A stretch of 64,000 nt of DNA from Exobasidium rhododendri (lineage: Eukaryota > Basidiomycota > Exobasidiomycetes > Exobasidiales > Exobasidiaceae), in contig CP110632.1 of NCBI GenBank assembly GCA_026210745.1, forward strand, positions 4,835,001-4,899,000, read 5' to 3'. The notes below the pieces were generated by a model that was given only the letters and a program-made list of their open reading frames with translations, was not told the DNA's origin and ran no database searches. How positions within the stretch are numbered: position 1 is the first letter of the stretch; each line of letters starts with the position of its first letter. Positions 10,082-20,524 of this stretch are shown here, piece by piece. The translations under genes were made by a program, and so were the position numbers.

Positions 10082-11401
10082 TCACATCCTCCTTTTACAA
10101 CACACGCACGGAATGTTTCCCACTACAATCTGACCGAAGTTGGCAGGAGCTTCCTTGTTGCATTTGACATCCTTCGGACGGATTAGGTTTGAGCATTGAA
10201 AGACCTCGTCCTGTGAATCTACTCCGTAGTTCGGCAGTCTCAGTGTGCTATTGAGTGACCTCAGCTCGATGTTGTCAAACACAATACCAGGACACGGAGA
10301 TCTAGAAGCACAATGGAGCGAGGCGGCTATGTTGAACGATGTGGTGCCCGTGAAGTCTTGCCAGGTGATGTCGGAGATGTTCATCTTGCTCGAGTCGCAG
10401 TCGATCCCTTGTGCTTCACTGTAGATGCACTGTGTGATCTGGATAGGCAATGCGACTCTATCAAGAACAAAGTTTCTGAAGGTGACATTCTTCACGTAGC
10501 CTTCTCCCCCTCCCCCTGCATCGCCGTTCGTCGAGTTGTCTACTGGCATGCCCTGCCATGTCTTGATGAAGGCGGCATTGAAAGCATTGTCTACTCTGAC
10601 GTCTTCGAACAGCACATTCTCCACATAGTCGGGTGACGAGGCATACTGTCCCACCGAGCCGACTGTCATCCCATTCCCACCATGGCATGTGACGTTGCGG
10701 ACGTGTAGATTAGTGGTGTTGCCCTTTGCAGCAATGCAGTCGTCTCCGCTGGTGATGATCCAGTGCTCAAATAGGACTCTGTTCGAGTTCCAGACGTCGG
10801 CTCCATCGGTGTTCACTGTTGGCCACTCGGAAGTACTTATCGCGCTGACTTGTATGCGCCGCATGACCACATCACTCGAGCGAGACACAAAGGCGGCCCA
10901 GAATTGAGGCTGCGTGAAGGTGAGACCATCTATGAGGACATGGCTCGATTGAAAGATTGTCAGAGCGATAGGTCGGCCTGGCTGATTACTCCTCCCTTTG
11001 TTCTCATCGTACCACGCTTGACCACTGCCATCTAAGGTGCCGCCCGATAGAGTAAGATTGCGGCCTCCAATAAGCCAAGCTGTCGACTGATTTTGGAATT
11101 CGACATCGATACTGTTCGCCAGCCAGTACTCAACGTCGGTCGAGAATTTGAGGACAGCGTTGCCAAAGTTTACAGTACAGTCGTGCAGCCCAGTCGTATT
11201 CAACACCTTGTCAACGTGATAAATGCTGTCTACAAACGTGATGGTGCCACTGCGACCGCACTCATGGAAAGCCTGACTGATGGAAGCAGAATCGTCTACC
11301 TCCGATGCGTATACCTGACATGCCGATCCCCTTCGGACCACCGTCGCCAGCGAAGAGGTCACAAGTATAGATAGGAGGAGAAGCGGCAAGAATGCGTACA
11401 T
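10082..11401 (-). CDS. Secreted glycoside hydrolase family 28 (exopolygalacturonase-like) with altered active site
   Basis: Intronless, 439 aa, with a clear signal peptide (MYAFLPLLLLSILVTSSLA). The right-handed beta-helix family GH28 is recognised by VNTDGADVW (NTDG motif) and TSGDDCIAAKG (GDDC motif), which supply the catalytic Asp residues. Two other signature residues differ. Where exopolygalacturonases have the block CNGSHGISVGS, this protein has CHGGNGMTVGS, so the His is at a different position. The usual Arg of the R-I-K motif is Phe (AAFIKTWQG), with the Lys retained. There are many N-glycosylation sequons. The family hydrolyses alpha-1,4-galacturonan in pectin outside the cell. Given the substitutions, activity may be changed (xylogalacturonan, rhamnogalacturonan) or lost. 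It is otherwise full length. Confidence 0.85.
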   Translation of the reverse strand: MYAFLPLLLLSILVTSSLATVVRRGSACQVYASEVDDSASISQAFHECGRSGTITFVDSIYHVDKVLNTTGLHDCTVNFGNAVLKFSTDVEYWLANSIDVEFQNQSTAWLIGGRNLTLSGGTLDGSGQAWYDENKGRSNQPGRPIALTIFQSSHVLIDGLTFTQPQFWAAFVSRSSDVVMRRIQVSAISTSEWPTVNTDGADVWNSNRVLFEHWIITSGDDCIAAKGNTTNLHVRNVTCHGGNGMTVGSVGQYASSPDYVENVLFEDVRVDNAFNAAFIKTWQGMPVDNSTNGDAGGGGEGYVKNVTFRNFVLDRVALPIQITQCIYSEAQGIDCDSSKMNISDITWQDFTGTTSFNIAASLHCASRSPCPGIVFDNIELRSLNSTLRLPNYGVDSQDEVFQCSNLIRPKDVKCNKEAPANFGQIVVGNIPCVCCKRRM

Positions 11402-12345
11402 GGGAGAGGAGGAAGGTGTGGATGAGGCTTCTCAACAAATTTGGAAAGGAGAGCGCGCACGGCCTCTGCCGCGATTTAACCTTCTCAGGCTCAATCTTCG
11501 GACAATTTGGTACGCGCCCTTCAGACATATACAAGCAAGTACTGCGAGCCTCTCCATCACATGTAAACGCACACACCCGGCACGCACATCATGCTTTATG
11601 ATGGCTAGAAATCGAGTAATGCAGCCTTGACTGTAAAAAAAAAGACTGCAGAAATGAAGGAAAGAGTACAGCTACACTAGCAGATTGGATGCTGGTGATA
11701 TTTGGACAAATGCTCGCTTTCAGATCGGCTTCCCCTTTCCTCGCCAGCATTCCATAGTCATCTTCGGTACATGGCCAGAGTATAGATGAGTGCGAGCCCT
11801 CTTTCCTTATTTTTCCAAGCAAGCTCGGATCTCACATGTCTTCTGGTGTCGTGCTGTGATATTTTGCGTTGCTGCCATAGCGATTTAGCGATTGACAAGG
11901 CTTGCAGAGAGCACTTTTAACCAGCTGGTATCGAACCTCCTCGGTCGGCCCAGCACTGAAAACTTCGAGCAGCGCTACGGCGTTTCATTCAGACGGCTGG
12001 AGCTGTCTTTCAATTGATTCTTTTCTTGAAAAGCTCAGACAACATGCACGGAAAGACTGCTGGGACGGTGGCTGCAGTCATATTGACCGCAGCTCCGCTC
12101 CAGCCTCTCCGCTCGTACGCGGGCCGCGCGACGACGGGTAGGTGCCTGGCACCCAAAGAAGGAGAGCAAAGCTTGGACGAATCAGAGTATGTTCCTTTCT
12201 TCTCTCTCTCTCTCGTCACCTCTTCTCCCTGTATCTGATGGTGTCTCTTTGCTATATATTGCGCTCAATTGCCCCCTGTCTCTGGACGCTTCATTCTTCC
12301 CTCTGGCTCCTCTCTTCATCGACGCTTCCTCGTGATTGACTCGAG
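11402..12345. other. Intergenic region between GH28 and GMC oxidoreductase genes
   Basis: This is a divergent promoter region. A short open frame beginning with ATG at 12043 runs to 12238 but has no family match and no clear splice to the GMC gene. A TATA-like TATATA lies at 12253-12258, about 90 bp before the GMC start. A TTCGATACC-like sequence near 11930 resembles a tRNA B box but lacks tRNA folding. Confidence 0.4.
12253..12258 (+). promoter_or_regulatory. Putative TATA element of the GMC oxidoreductase gene
   Basis: TATATA within GCTATATATTGC lies 88-93 bp upstream of the ATG at 12346, a normal position for a TATA box in a fungal gene with a short leader. Confidence 0.35.
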
Positions 12346-14226
12346 ATGATTTTCCTTTCTTTGAAAAGCCTTCTGTTAACAGCTCTCACCCTCGGTGTCG
12401 GTGCATGTTCTGCCCAGCAAGAGTTGTCCAAGCAGACCTCGACAGAGCTGACCAAGGATGCAAGGTCACTTCAGAACGTGTCCTACGACTACATCGTCAT
12501 AGGTGCTGGTAACGCCGGTCTAGTGGTTGCCAATCGCTTGTCAGAAGATTTAAAGGTGAAGGTCTTGCTGATCGAGGGCGGAGACGACACTCGGAACGAT
12601 GCAACAGTCTACGTGGCAAACGAGACATACGCTGCCAATCAAGAGGACGGCATTCATTCCTACAAGTACTTTACCGTCCCGCAGATCAACGACACTGTCA
12701 AGCTGGAGTGGTTTGGCAAGGGCTTGGGAGGATCGACGACAGTCAATGGACAGGTCTGGAACGCACCCAGTCGAGAGCAGGTCGATGATATGGGAGCACT
12801 CGGCAACGAAGGGTGGTCATTCGACGACCTCCTTCCGTACTATATCAAGGCGCAAGATTATCACCCTCCCTCTCAGGCTCAGGCGGAAGCTGGTGTGACG
12901 TACAACTCATCCGTTCATCGATCAGGAGGTCCCGTCGCACTCTCCCACCTCGACGTAACATTCAGCGGACCGCCTCAACAAGCCTTCTTCAAAGGAATCA
13001 AGACGGCATTGCATGTAGACCCAGCACAAGATCTCCAATCGGGTAAGAACAACGGAGTCGCCTTTGTAGCGCAGACGCTCTTCCCCAACTCGAACCTGCG
13101 AAGGTCTAGTTCCGCCACTTCCTACTACAATCCGATTGAAGGAAAGCGACCAAATCTGACCATCCTGCTGGGCTGGCGAGCTATCCACCTGACATGGAAC
13201 GAGCGACGAAGCAAAAAGGGCGGCGACAAGAGGGCAACCGGCGTGGCAGTTCAGCAGGCCGCCGGTGGTGAGATTGTGGTGCTTTTGAGTAAGACGGAGG
13301 TGATTCTGTCGTGTGGCGTGATTCGCTCGCCCTTCCTCCTGGAACACTCAGGTGTGGGCGACAAGGAGGTGCTGGCGAAGATGAATGTGAAGCAGGTGGT
13401 GGACCTGCCCGGCGTAGGACGCAACTTTATCGAGCAGAGTCAGGTCGGCGTGAGCGCCAAGGTCAAGAACAAAGCATGGCGAGGGCAGGGAGCAAGCAGC
13501 AGCATAGCGCAATTGACCGCCCATCAGATCTTCACCGGCAACGTCAGCAAGGTGGAGGCGTATGTGAGCAGCAGCATTTCACAATGGGCAAGAGATCAAG
13601 TGGACGCAGGAGCAGGCGTCGGTGTGAATGCCGTCGAGAAGCAGCTCAAGCTCATTGCCAAGTCAATCTTCCAGGGCACGACGCCCGTCACGGAGATGTT
13701 TTTTGGCAATGGATTCTATGGAAGTGACAGTGACATGTCTATCTCGACCTACACACTCACCCCGTTCAGTCGAGGCTACAGTCATGCGAACGTCAGCGAT
13801 CCTTGGGCTGTCCCAGAGGTGAATCCACGCTACTGGACAGTCCCCTTTGACATGGACATGGAGGTCGCCGGTCTCTTGGCCGCAAAGGCTGTCTTTGCCA
13901 CTTCCGAGCTGCTCGACGTCATGCAAGGAAGCGACTCTTCCCCGGACTGCAACTGTGTCAAGGGAAGCGTCGAAGAGTATGCCTTCTTCCGAGCGCACGT
14001 CATCGACACGTATGGAATTCTAGATCACGCTGTCGGAACGTGCAGCATGTTGCCTCGATCGGATGGTGGTGTGGTTGACTCCGAGTTGAAGGTGTACGGT
14101 ACGAGCAATATACGAGTCATCGATGCGAGTATTCTGCCGATGCACATCAGTGCACACCCGCAAGCGACCGTCTACGCCTTGGCAGAAAAGGGCGCCGACA
14201 TGATTAAAGCTGCTCGCTCCAAGTGA
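12346..14226 (+). CDS. Secreted GMC-family FAD oxidoreductase (aryl-alcohol/glucose oxidase-like)
   Basis: Intronless, 626 aa. A signal peptide (LLLTALTLGVGACSAQ) is followed by the FAD-binding Rossmann motif DYIVIGAGNAGLVVANRL. The first GMC signature GKGLGGSTTVNGQVW is present. The C-terminal substrate/FAD block has the conserved histidines: DHAVGTCSM and IDASILPMHISAHPQATVYA, where the last His-X8-His arrangement corresponds to the catalytic pair region of GMC oxidases. Family members oxidise alcohols or sugars and pass electrons to oxygen (giving H2O2) or to quinones. In wood- and plant-associated fungi this supports lignin and aromatic breakdown. Substrate cannot be assigned; aryl-alcohol oxidase, alcohol oxidase or glucose oxidase-like activities are all possible. 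Several N-glycosylation sequons fit secretion. Confidence 0.9.
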   Translation: MIFLSLKSLLLTALTLGVGACSAQQELSKQTSTELTKDARSLQNVSYDYIVIGAGNAGLVVANRLSEDLKVKVLLIEGGDDTRNDATVYVANETYAANQEDGIHSYKYFTVPQINDTVKLEWFGKGLGGSTTVNGQVWNAPSREQVDDMGALGNEGWSFDDLLPYYIKAQDYHPPSQAQAEAGVTYNSSVHRSGGPVALSHLDVTFSGPPQQAFFKGIKTALHVDPAQDLQSGKNNGVAFVAQTLFPNSNLRRSSSATSYYNPIEGKRPNLTILLGWRAIHLTWNERRSKKGGDKRATGVAVQQAAGGEIVVLLSKTEVILSCGVIRSPFLLEHSGVGDKEVLAKMNVKQVVDLPGVGRNFIEQSQVGVSAKVKNKAWRGQGASSSIAQLTAHQIFTGNVSKVEAYVSSSISQWARDQVDAGAGVGVNAVEKQLKLIAKSIFQGTTPVTEMFFGNGFYGSDSDMSISTYTLTPFSRGYSHANVSDPWAVPEVNPRYWTVPFDMDMEVAGLLAAKAVFATSELLDVMQGSDSSPDCNCVKGSVEEYAFFRAHVIDTYGILDHAVGTCSMLPRSDGGVVDSELKVYGTSNIRVIDASILPMHISAHPQATVYALAEKGADMIKAARSK

Positions 14227-14708
14227 TGTTGACATGTATTGCGTTGTCCTTCCCCTGCCATTCTATTACTGCATGGAACCGCAATTCCTGTACATGTACG
14301 TTCTCTCTAATCCGCATAGACTTACTACCAGCTCGCTTGACCCAGCCATGATGACGCTGTGGATGTAATTGAGATTATCAGGGCGCACCGCAATCGCCGA
14401 GTCCACGTCGGAAAAGAGCTCAGTTTTAATAATGCGTACGGTAGTATATTTTCGGCCGATTAAGCCTTCTAACACCGAAGGAAGTAAAGAAGAATTGAAG
14501 GATGTGGGGGGCCGAGGACGGCTGGTGGGGAGCCTAGTACACTTTTGACGCGCGAAGGTGATTTCTTCTTTAATCAGATTAAATCCAAATCTTCCGCAAA
14601 ACTTTGATGAGGTTAAAGAGGGTGCTCAAGATTGGCGTCATCTTCCATCTCTACTTCCACTCCAACGGATTGCGAGAGATAGTATCCTTGTCCAACACTC
14701 ACCAAAAG
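14227..14708. other. Intergenic region
   Basis: No gene is supported between the GMC oxidoreductase and the flavoprotein gene. Short open frames on both strands show no recognisable product. The frame of the next gene is open upstream to 14604, but family alignment favours the ATG at 14709. Confidence 0.4.
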
Positions 14709-16433
14709 ATGAGCAAATACACAAGCACAAAGACTGTGTTGGTGCTGGGGGCATCCTATGGGGGTCATCGTGCGATTCAGATGCTCGTCGCCTGCCTTCC
14801 TCTGGGTTGGAGAGTGGTGGCACTGGAGAGGAATACGCACTTCAATCGTAAGTGGGGGACTCTGCGCAAGCCTCCCTTTGCCTCTCTTGCTGATGCGTTC
14901 TTCACTACTCCCTGCAGATCTCTACGCCTTTCCCAGGATGTCTGTCGTGCCGGGACATGAGCACAAGGTGGGGATGAGATAGAAAGAAGTGAGACGACGA
15001 TGATGAATGCTGAGCTGACGGCACGACTTTCGACACATTTCAGATCTTCATCCCCTACACGAAGCTCTTCAGTCCGATCAGCCCACCAGCGATCAATGCG
15101 AACAACGTGCTCATACACGGGAATTTGAGCGGACTGTCTGCGTCAAGGGGAACAGAGGGCAAGCCTGCGGAGGGTCGAGGAGTGGCAGAGTACACACCTG
15201 CGGGCAATGACAGCGCGCAGGCCACAGAGAAGATCCCCTTTGACTACCTCATCTATGCTCTGGGTAACCATCTCCCTCCATCGATCAATCTTTGGTCCAT
15301 CCCCGAGAAGAAGCAGGAGGAGCTGGAGAGCAAAGGAAAGGTCAACGGGAGTGTCCAGATCGGACTGGATGCGCCCCAGACAAGAGGCACAAAGACGAAG
15401 GGGGTCAAGTATATGCAGGAAGCGCAAGCGTATATCGCCGAAGCAGAGAGCATACTGGTAGTCGGAGCTGGTGCTCTTGGTGTTCGTGAGTGGCGAGAAG
15501 AAGCGCTAATGTCATTCTCACAGTTTATTCGCTGATAAGAACCGTACCTCGCATTCACTTGATCCAGAGTACGCCTCCGACATTGCGTGGACGTATGGCA
15601 CGGCAACCAGCCCTGCACGATGGACCGGCCACAAGCAACCACCCAAGCCAAAGAAGATCACTCTGCTCTCTTCATCCAGTCGGATCCTGCCGCGATTCCA
15701 AGTCTGGATGCACGAGGAAGGTGTACGATCATTGGAGGAGCTCGGCGTGGAAGTGATTACAGGCTCCCGAGCAGACATGAGCACTCTGGACGATTCGAGC
15801 AACCACAAGAAGCGCACAGTCAAGACGCTCGACGGGCGCGAGATAGAGGCGGAGCTTGTGGTGAGTAGATGCGTCGCTCTTTAAGTGTCATCATTTTGTC
15901 TGGCCCCCTTTCTCACTCTTCCCTCTTCATTCCCCCTTTGACCTCGCCTGCCTCAGCTATTCTGCACAGGACAACGGACAAACACCGACTATCTGCTATC
16001 GTACGGCGATGTGGTCAACCCAAAGACGGGCTTGGCCGCTGTCAATCCTTTCCTACAATTAAAGCAAAGGGACAGTGGAGAGGTACTAGAGAACGTCTTT
16101 GTCATCGGCGATGCTGCTGATGCATTCGGTGCGCTAAATGCTGGCCACACTGCTTTCGCACAGGCAGAAGTGGCCGCTCGGAATGTCGCTCGTCTGGTCA
16201 CGGCAGAAGAAGGACAACTTGCTCCAGAGCAGAAGGATATTGCCGATTGGGTTTCAACACCACTAGAAGCGTATCACCCGGAAGCACATCGTATCAAGGT
16301 GTCAGTCGGTATCGAGAAGACGATCCGAGAGAACAATGGAAACAATCGCATGATCAGCGATGGCGTAGTAGATCTCAACGCCCCGAACATGTGGTTGAAG
16401 AGAGGCCTAGAGATAGACGACATGACAGTGTAG
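14709..16433 (+). CDS. AIFM2/FSP1-like FAD/NAD(P)H oxidoreductase
   Basis: Model: join(14709-14847, 14918-14967, 15044-15485, 15568-15860, 15957-16433), 466 aa. The N-terminal FAD-binding motif is TVLVLGASYGGHRAIQML. The second Rossmann motif for NAD(P)H is SILVVGAGALGV. The late TGQRTNT and VFVIGDAAD blocks are the usual C-terminal FAD-contacting signatures of the pyridine nucleotide-disulphide oxidoreductase fold. There is no redox CXXXXC pair. This matches the apoptosis-inducing-factor-like group that includes AIFM2/FSP1 and yeast Aif1-like NADH dehydrogenases, which reduce quinones. The predicted location is cytosolic or membrane-peripheral. Its stop is 100 bp from the convergent maleylacetate reductase gene. 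A function in quinone recycling beside aromatic catabolism is an inference from position. Confidence 0.85.
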
Positions 16434-16533
16434 TGTAGATTAACAAAGTACTATAGAATCAAGCGAAGAAAGTATTTGGTTGCTCTGCATTGAAGATTGA
16501 AGATACTATCATGACTAGATCGGTAGGTACATC

Positions 16534-17746
16534 TCATAGGCCAGCACTGGGTCGGGTTCCTGCCCAGGCTCGTTGCAGCATCTTTCGTAGTCTGTCTTCT
16601 ACCAGCGGTGCTGGGTTGGGGTAGGGTGTTCCCAGTGCTTTCTGTACGACCATGTCCAAGTCGCTCTCCTTCACATCCAGCTCCTTCAACGAGACTGGAC
16701 CACCGGAGTTCTTTGATACGTCGTAAATCTTTTGAGCAAGAACGGCACCGCCTTCATCGTCACCTTCGACTTCGAACGCTCGACGGAGGTTCTTCTTGAC
16801 GGGAGCAGATAAGGCGCTGTAGTTGTACTGTAGTGCGTGAGGCAGCATGACACAGTGCGTTTGTGCGTGGGGAGTGTTGAGCGTTCCACCGAGCGTGTGG
16901 CAGATCTTGTGGTGCAGAGCCATGCCGACGTTGCCGAGACACGTTCCACACAGCCAGGCCCCGTACAAGGCTTGCTCCTGTGCCTCGCTGCGATCTCCAC
17001 TCGAATCAGCACCGGCCAGGACGGGTATGGAAGCCATGAGGACCTTGATGCCTTCGATTGCCAGCTGATCGATGACTGGATTCGAGTCTGCCGAGCTGTA
17101 GAAGACAGGTACAAGAAGGTCAGGATCGTCTCTCTTCTCTCCTTTTCAGTCAAAGGGGATCAAAAGTCGGAGCTGTCACTCACTACAGTGCCTCGACAGA
17201 GTGTGCGATGGCATTGACACCCGAGGTGATGATCATCTCCTTTGGCAGAGTGTGCGTCAAGTCGACGTCGTACACGATCACGCCGGGCAGAACGCTGGGA
17301 CTCTTGAGCGTCTTCTTCTCCTTTCCTTCTGTTTGCCCCAGAATCGGGGTGGCCTCGGAGCCAGCGTATGTGGTTGGAATGACAATCTGAGGCAGATTCG
17401 TTCGGTAAGCGAGAGCTTTTGACAGACCGATAGAAGAGCCTCCACCCAATGCGATCAAGCAGTCGATACCATTCTCCTTGACGACCTTGAGCGCCTTTTC
17501 AGTCACTTCGACTGGTGTGTGCATGACGGCACCGTCGTACAGGATAGCGGTAGGTGACGAGCCGGCTTCATCCTTTGTGCTGGTGATCAGATCGACGACG
17601 TGCTGTCCGTCTTTTCCTTGATAGGGCGTAGTCAGGATCAAGGCTTTGCTTTTGCCGATCTTGACCACCTCCTTTCCGATCTGCGCCAGTGTGCCCCGTC
17701 CAAAGACCACACGAACAGGTGACGATTGATAGGTGAATGGCTTCAT
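16534..17746 (-). CDS. Maleylacetate reductase (iron-containing alcohol dehydrogenase superfamily)
   Basis: Model on the minus strand: exons 17184-17746 and 16534-17095, 374 aa, joined through VEAL-YSADSNPV. The family is recognised by VVFGRGTLAQIG, the nucleotide-binding ALGGGSSIGLSKALA, VIPTTYAGSEATPI, and the later GMALHHKICHTLGG, where the histidines lie that would bind metal in iron-type dehydrogenases. Maleylacetate reductase (EC 1.3.1.32) reduces maleylacetate to 3-oxoadipate with NAD(P)H, the last step specific to hydroxyquinol breakdown. Length is close to the usual 350-370. It is followed on the same strand, 400 bp upstream, by the phenol hydroxylase-type gene, and the cluster also has a hydroxyquinol-type intradiol dioxygenase that would make its substrate. 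Confidence 0.9.
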
Positions 17747-18148
17747 GTTTTGGCGGTGTTTGATCTCAGTGTAAGGGAAAGGGGTGTGCTACCTCAAGTG
17801 TGTGCGTGTATGTAAGTATGCTGAGACGAGGTCCTAGGGAAGCTAAGTGAACGCACGCAATTAGAGGTTCAGCTCCGAAGAAGAAGGAACGCAAGGCCAT
17901 TGAAAGGAATACTACTACAATTAAGAAAGCGTTGCCAGGGTTGGACATGCGTCGCAGTCTCCGGGGGGGTCGGAGGCGATTAATTTTAGTATTCAATATA
18001 GTGAGACAGATTTAGAAATGTCCTGCATCAAGGCTTAGTCTTTCCCCACACGCAAATAGCTTAATACTGTGGATAGCAATCGGACCTCGCTATCAAGGTG
18101 ATCACTATACTAATTGAAATCATCTGCATAAACATTGTCTACACACGA
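17747..18148. other. Short intergenic region in aromatic cluster
   Basis: This region contains the 3' flank of the monooxygenase gene and the promoter of the maleylacetate reductase gene (both minus strand). A small open frame on the minus strand (17766-17996) has no family features. Nothing else is seen. Confidence 0.4.
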
Positions 18149-20524
18149 TCAGGGAGCGACGAGGTTGGCATCAAAGTACTGCATCAGGTGCTTCTCCAGC
18201 GTCGCGCCGTCGTCGAGCGATAAGATGGCTGCTACGTGGTTATCAGGTCGCACAATAAGCGCGGCACCCTTGCTTGGATCAATGCCAAACGACTCGTACG
18301 CCTTTCCTCCTGAAAATTCTACGCCCTGACCCAGGTAGGCAATGTCGTCGGTGAGGATCTGCAGAGAGGGGGAAAGAGGGAAAGTGGATGAGGTCAGCAG
18401 TGTGAAATGCAAGTGAGAGAAAGACACACCAGACGCACCTTCTCCCAGCCTCGATTATCGCCAAACATCTGCATCGACTCGGGCAAGTGCCATCCAGCCT
18501 GACTTGCGGTGGGCGATGACATGATGGAGATGCTGTGGTGTCATGTATATCGTAGAGGTAGAAGTCAGAGTAGATCCAATGTGGCAGCATCGTTCCCCGC
18601 ACTCACACTTCGATGATGGAGTCCCATCGCGCTCCCTTGCGAGTGTATTGCTTCAGCACCTTCTCCACAATGGGACCCAGCACCTCTATGGCTCGACGTT
18701 TTGGCTCGTCCTTGGTGATGTCTCCTACCCAGAGCAGTAGTCGGAAAGAGAGACGCATGGGAAGCAGGTCATGCAGCTGGAATCGTCGTGCATCGGCCGC
18801 TCGTATGATCACGGCAGTGGGGATACGGACGCCTACCGTCACTTTGCTAGCCAGAGCCTGTTCAGCGGCGGAGGGATTCAAGAATAACAGGTTGCTAGGG
18901 AACTTGCCCTCTTCGTTTGCTTCCGAGTAGTTGATGCCGATCCCGCTGGAAAATGCGCCGAATTTGCGGAAAGCAGCGACAAAGTCTTCGTGACTGATCC
19001 CATCCTTGACTTCTGCGGAGGCCGCCTTTCCACTAAACAGCTTTGCAAAGATTCGGTCAAAAGCGATGAGGTCTGTGATACTGTTACGTCAGCGTGCCGT
19101 GCTACTCTCCGTTGCTGCTGTTCATTCTTCCACTCACCTTGTGCAAACTTCCTCCTCTCGAGTTCGTATGTGTCCAGCAGGTGGTTCTTTCCGAGTCCAT
19201 TGATAGTCATCGCCAACTTCCACGCAAGCTGAGAAAGGTAAAGAGACGAGAGTCAGAAGAACGATCACAATGGAATGTCACGACGTCCTCACGTTGTTGG
19301 CATCGCCCATGGACGCATTTGCACCCTGTCCTGCCTTTGGTGAGTGGGTGTGGCATGCGTCTCCACAGATGAAGACTCTCGAGTGCTTGGCAAACGCCGA
19401 GGCAACTCTCTGTCCAATGACGTAGATCGTCCACCACTCGATCTTGGGAAAGTCCATCTTGTACGGTGCCAGGATCTTGGTGACGTTGGTCTTGATGTCG
19501 TCCAGTGTGAATTGTGCTCGATCAATTCTGTTCTCTGTCTTTGTGCCGTTCGTCAATTCTGTTTTTGCTTGTGTTTCCACCTTGTTCCCCGATCCGTTGC
19601 TGGGATTACTAGATTGGGCAGCCAATTGAATGTAGAGTCGCAGCTTGTTGTTCTCTCGTGGCAAGACCATGCAGGACCCGTGGTGACTGTGGATGGCACA
19701 CTTGGTTCGCCAATCGGGGAAGTTGGTTATCGGCTCACCGTCCATGACGCCCCAGATGTACTCTGTCTGCTCGCCCTGCATCTCGTAGCCGAGCCACTTG
19801 CGTGTCCATGAATGCGCTCCGTCGCATCCTGTCGGGACAAGACATAAGATTGAGTCATGTCAGTATGGTCGATGAGCGATTTCGGTCCTCTATCGCATGG
19901 GTATTCATACTCACCGACAACATACTTGGCCTTCACTTGCGCGACTTTTGCTCCCGTCTTGCTCGACACAATGTTCGCAGTGATGGGGTATGCTCCCTTT
20001 TCATTGAGTAATGACTCGTCCAGGTCCATCGATTCTACCATCGTGCCAAATTGAACCTTCAAGCCCTTTTCCTTCATTGCATCACCAAAGATGTTCTCGA
20101 TACCCCCTTGATGCAAGGTCAGCTCGTGTGGCCATCGCGCAGTGGGTGCATTCACGTCGGCCAGTCGCTCTGTGCAGGTGATGTTGCCGGTGACCGGATC
20201 TGGGTTGTACATGCTTGCCATGCACATGTAGTTGGCTTCCGACAAGAGACGGGTCGCCAAGCCATAGCTCTGCATGATCTCAATTGTGCGTGGTTGAATG
20301 CCGTCTGCCTGTCCTGCTTCAATGCCTGCCTCTCTCTTGTCCACCACGACGACGTTTCTGATCCCGAGATGCAGGAGGGCGCTGTAGGATCAAGTACGCG
20401 AGTGAGTGACCCATGAACAGTCTTCCTTCGTCCAAGCACCTCCTCGCACTCACTTGGTGAGCATGTACCCTGCAGGGCCAGCACCACACACTAGCACATC
20501 CACTTGCGAAGGGATGGATGTCAT
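18149..20524 (-). CDS. Phenol 2-monooxygenase / hydroquinone hydroxylase-type flavoprotein
   Basis: Model, minus strand: exons 20454-20524, 19915-20381, 19293-19828, 19138-19228, 18607-19072, 18439-18532 and 18149-18358, 644 aa, all phases consistent. The FAD-binding motif is VDVLVCGAGPAGYMLT. The aromatic-hydroxylase block GQADGIQPRT carries the Asp that is catalytic in Trichosporon phenol hydroxylase. The GD motif reads VFICGDACHTHSPKAGQG, and GANASMGDANNLAWKLA follows. The C-terminal 170 residues match the thioredoxin-like domain of phenol hydroxylases. Such enzymes use NADPH and O2 to add an ortho hydroxyl to phenols. Yeast homologs convert hydroquinone to hydroxyquinol or decarboxylate 4-hydroxybenzoate. 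The neighbours (hydroxyquinol-type dioxygenase, maleylacetate reductase) favour hydroquinone or resorcinol as substrate. The gene diverges from the Baeyer-Villiger gene. Confidence 0.92.

Noticed and set aside
11900-11960. tRNA B-box-like sequence (GGTTCGATACC on the minus strand)
   Set aside because: Flanking bases do not form a T stem or acceptor stem, and no A box was found at the right distance.
12043-12238. Short open frame starting MHGKTAGTVAAV upstream of the GMC gene
   Set aside because: No family match, no clear second exon, and it lies where the GMC promoter should be.
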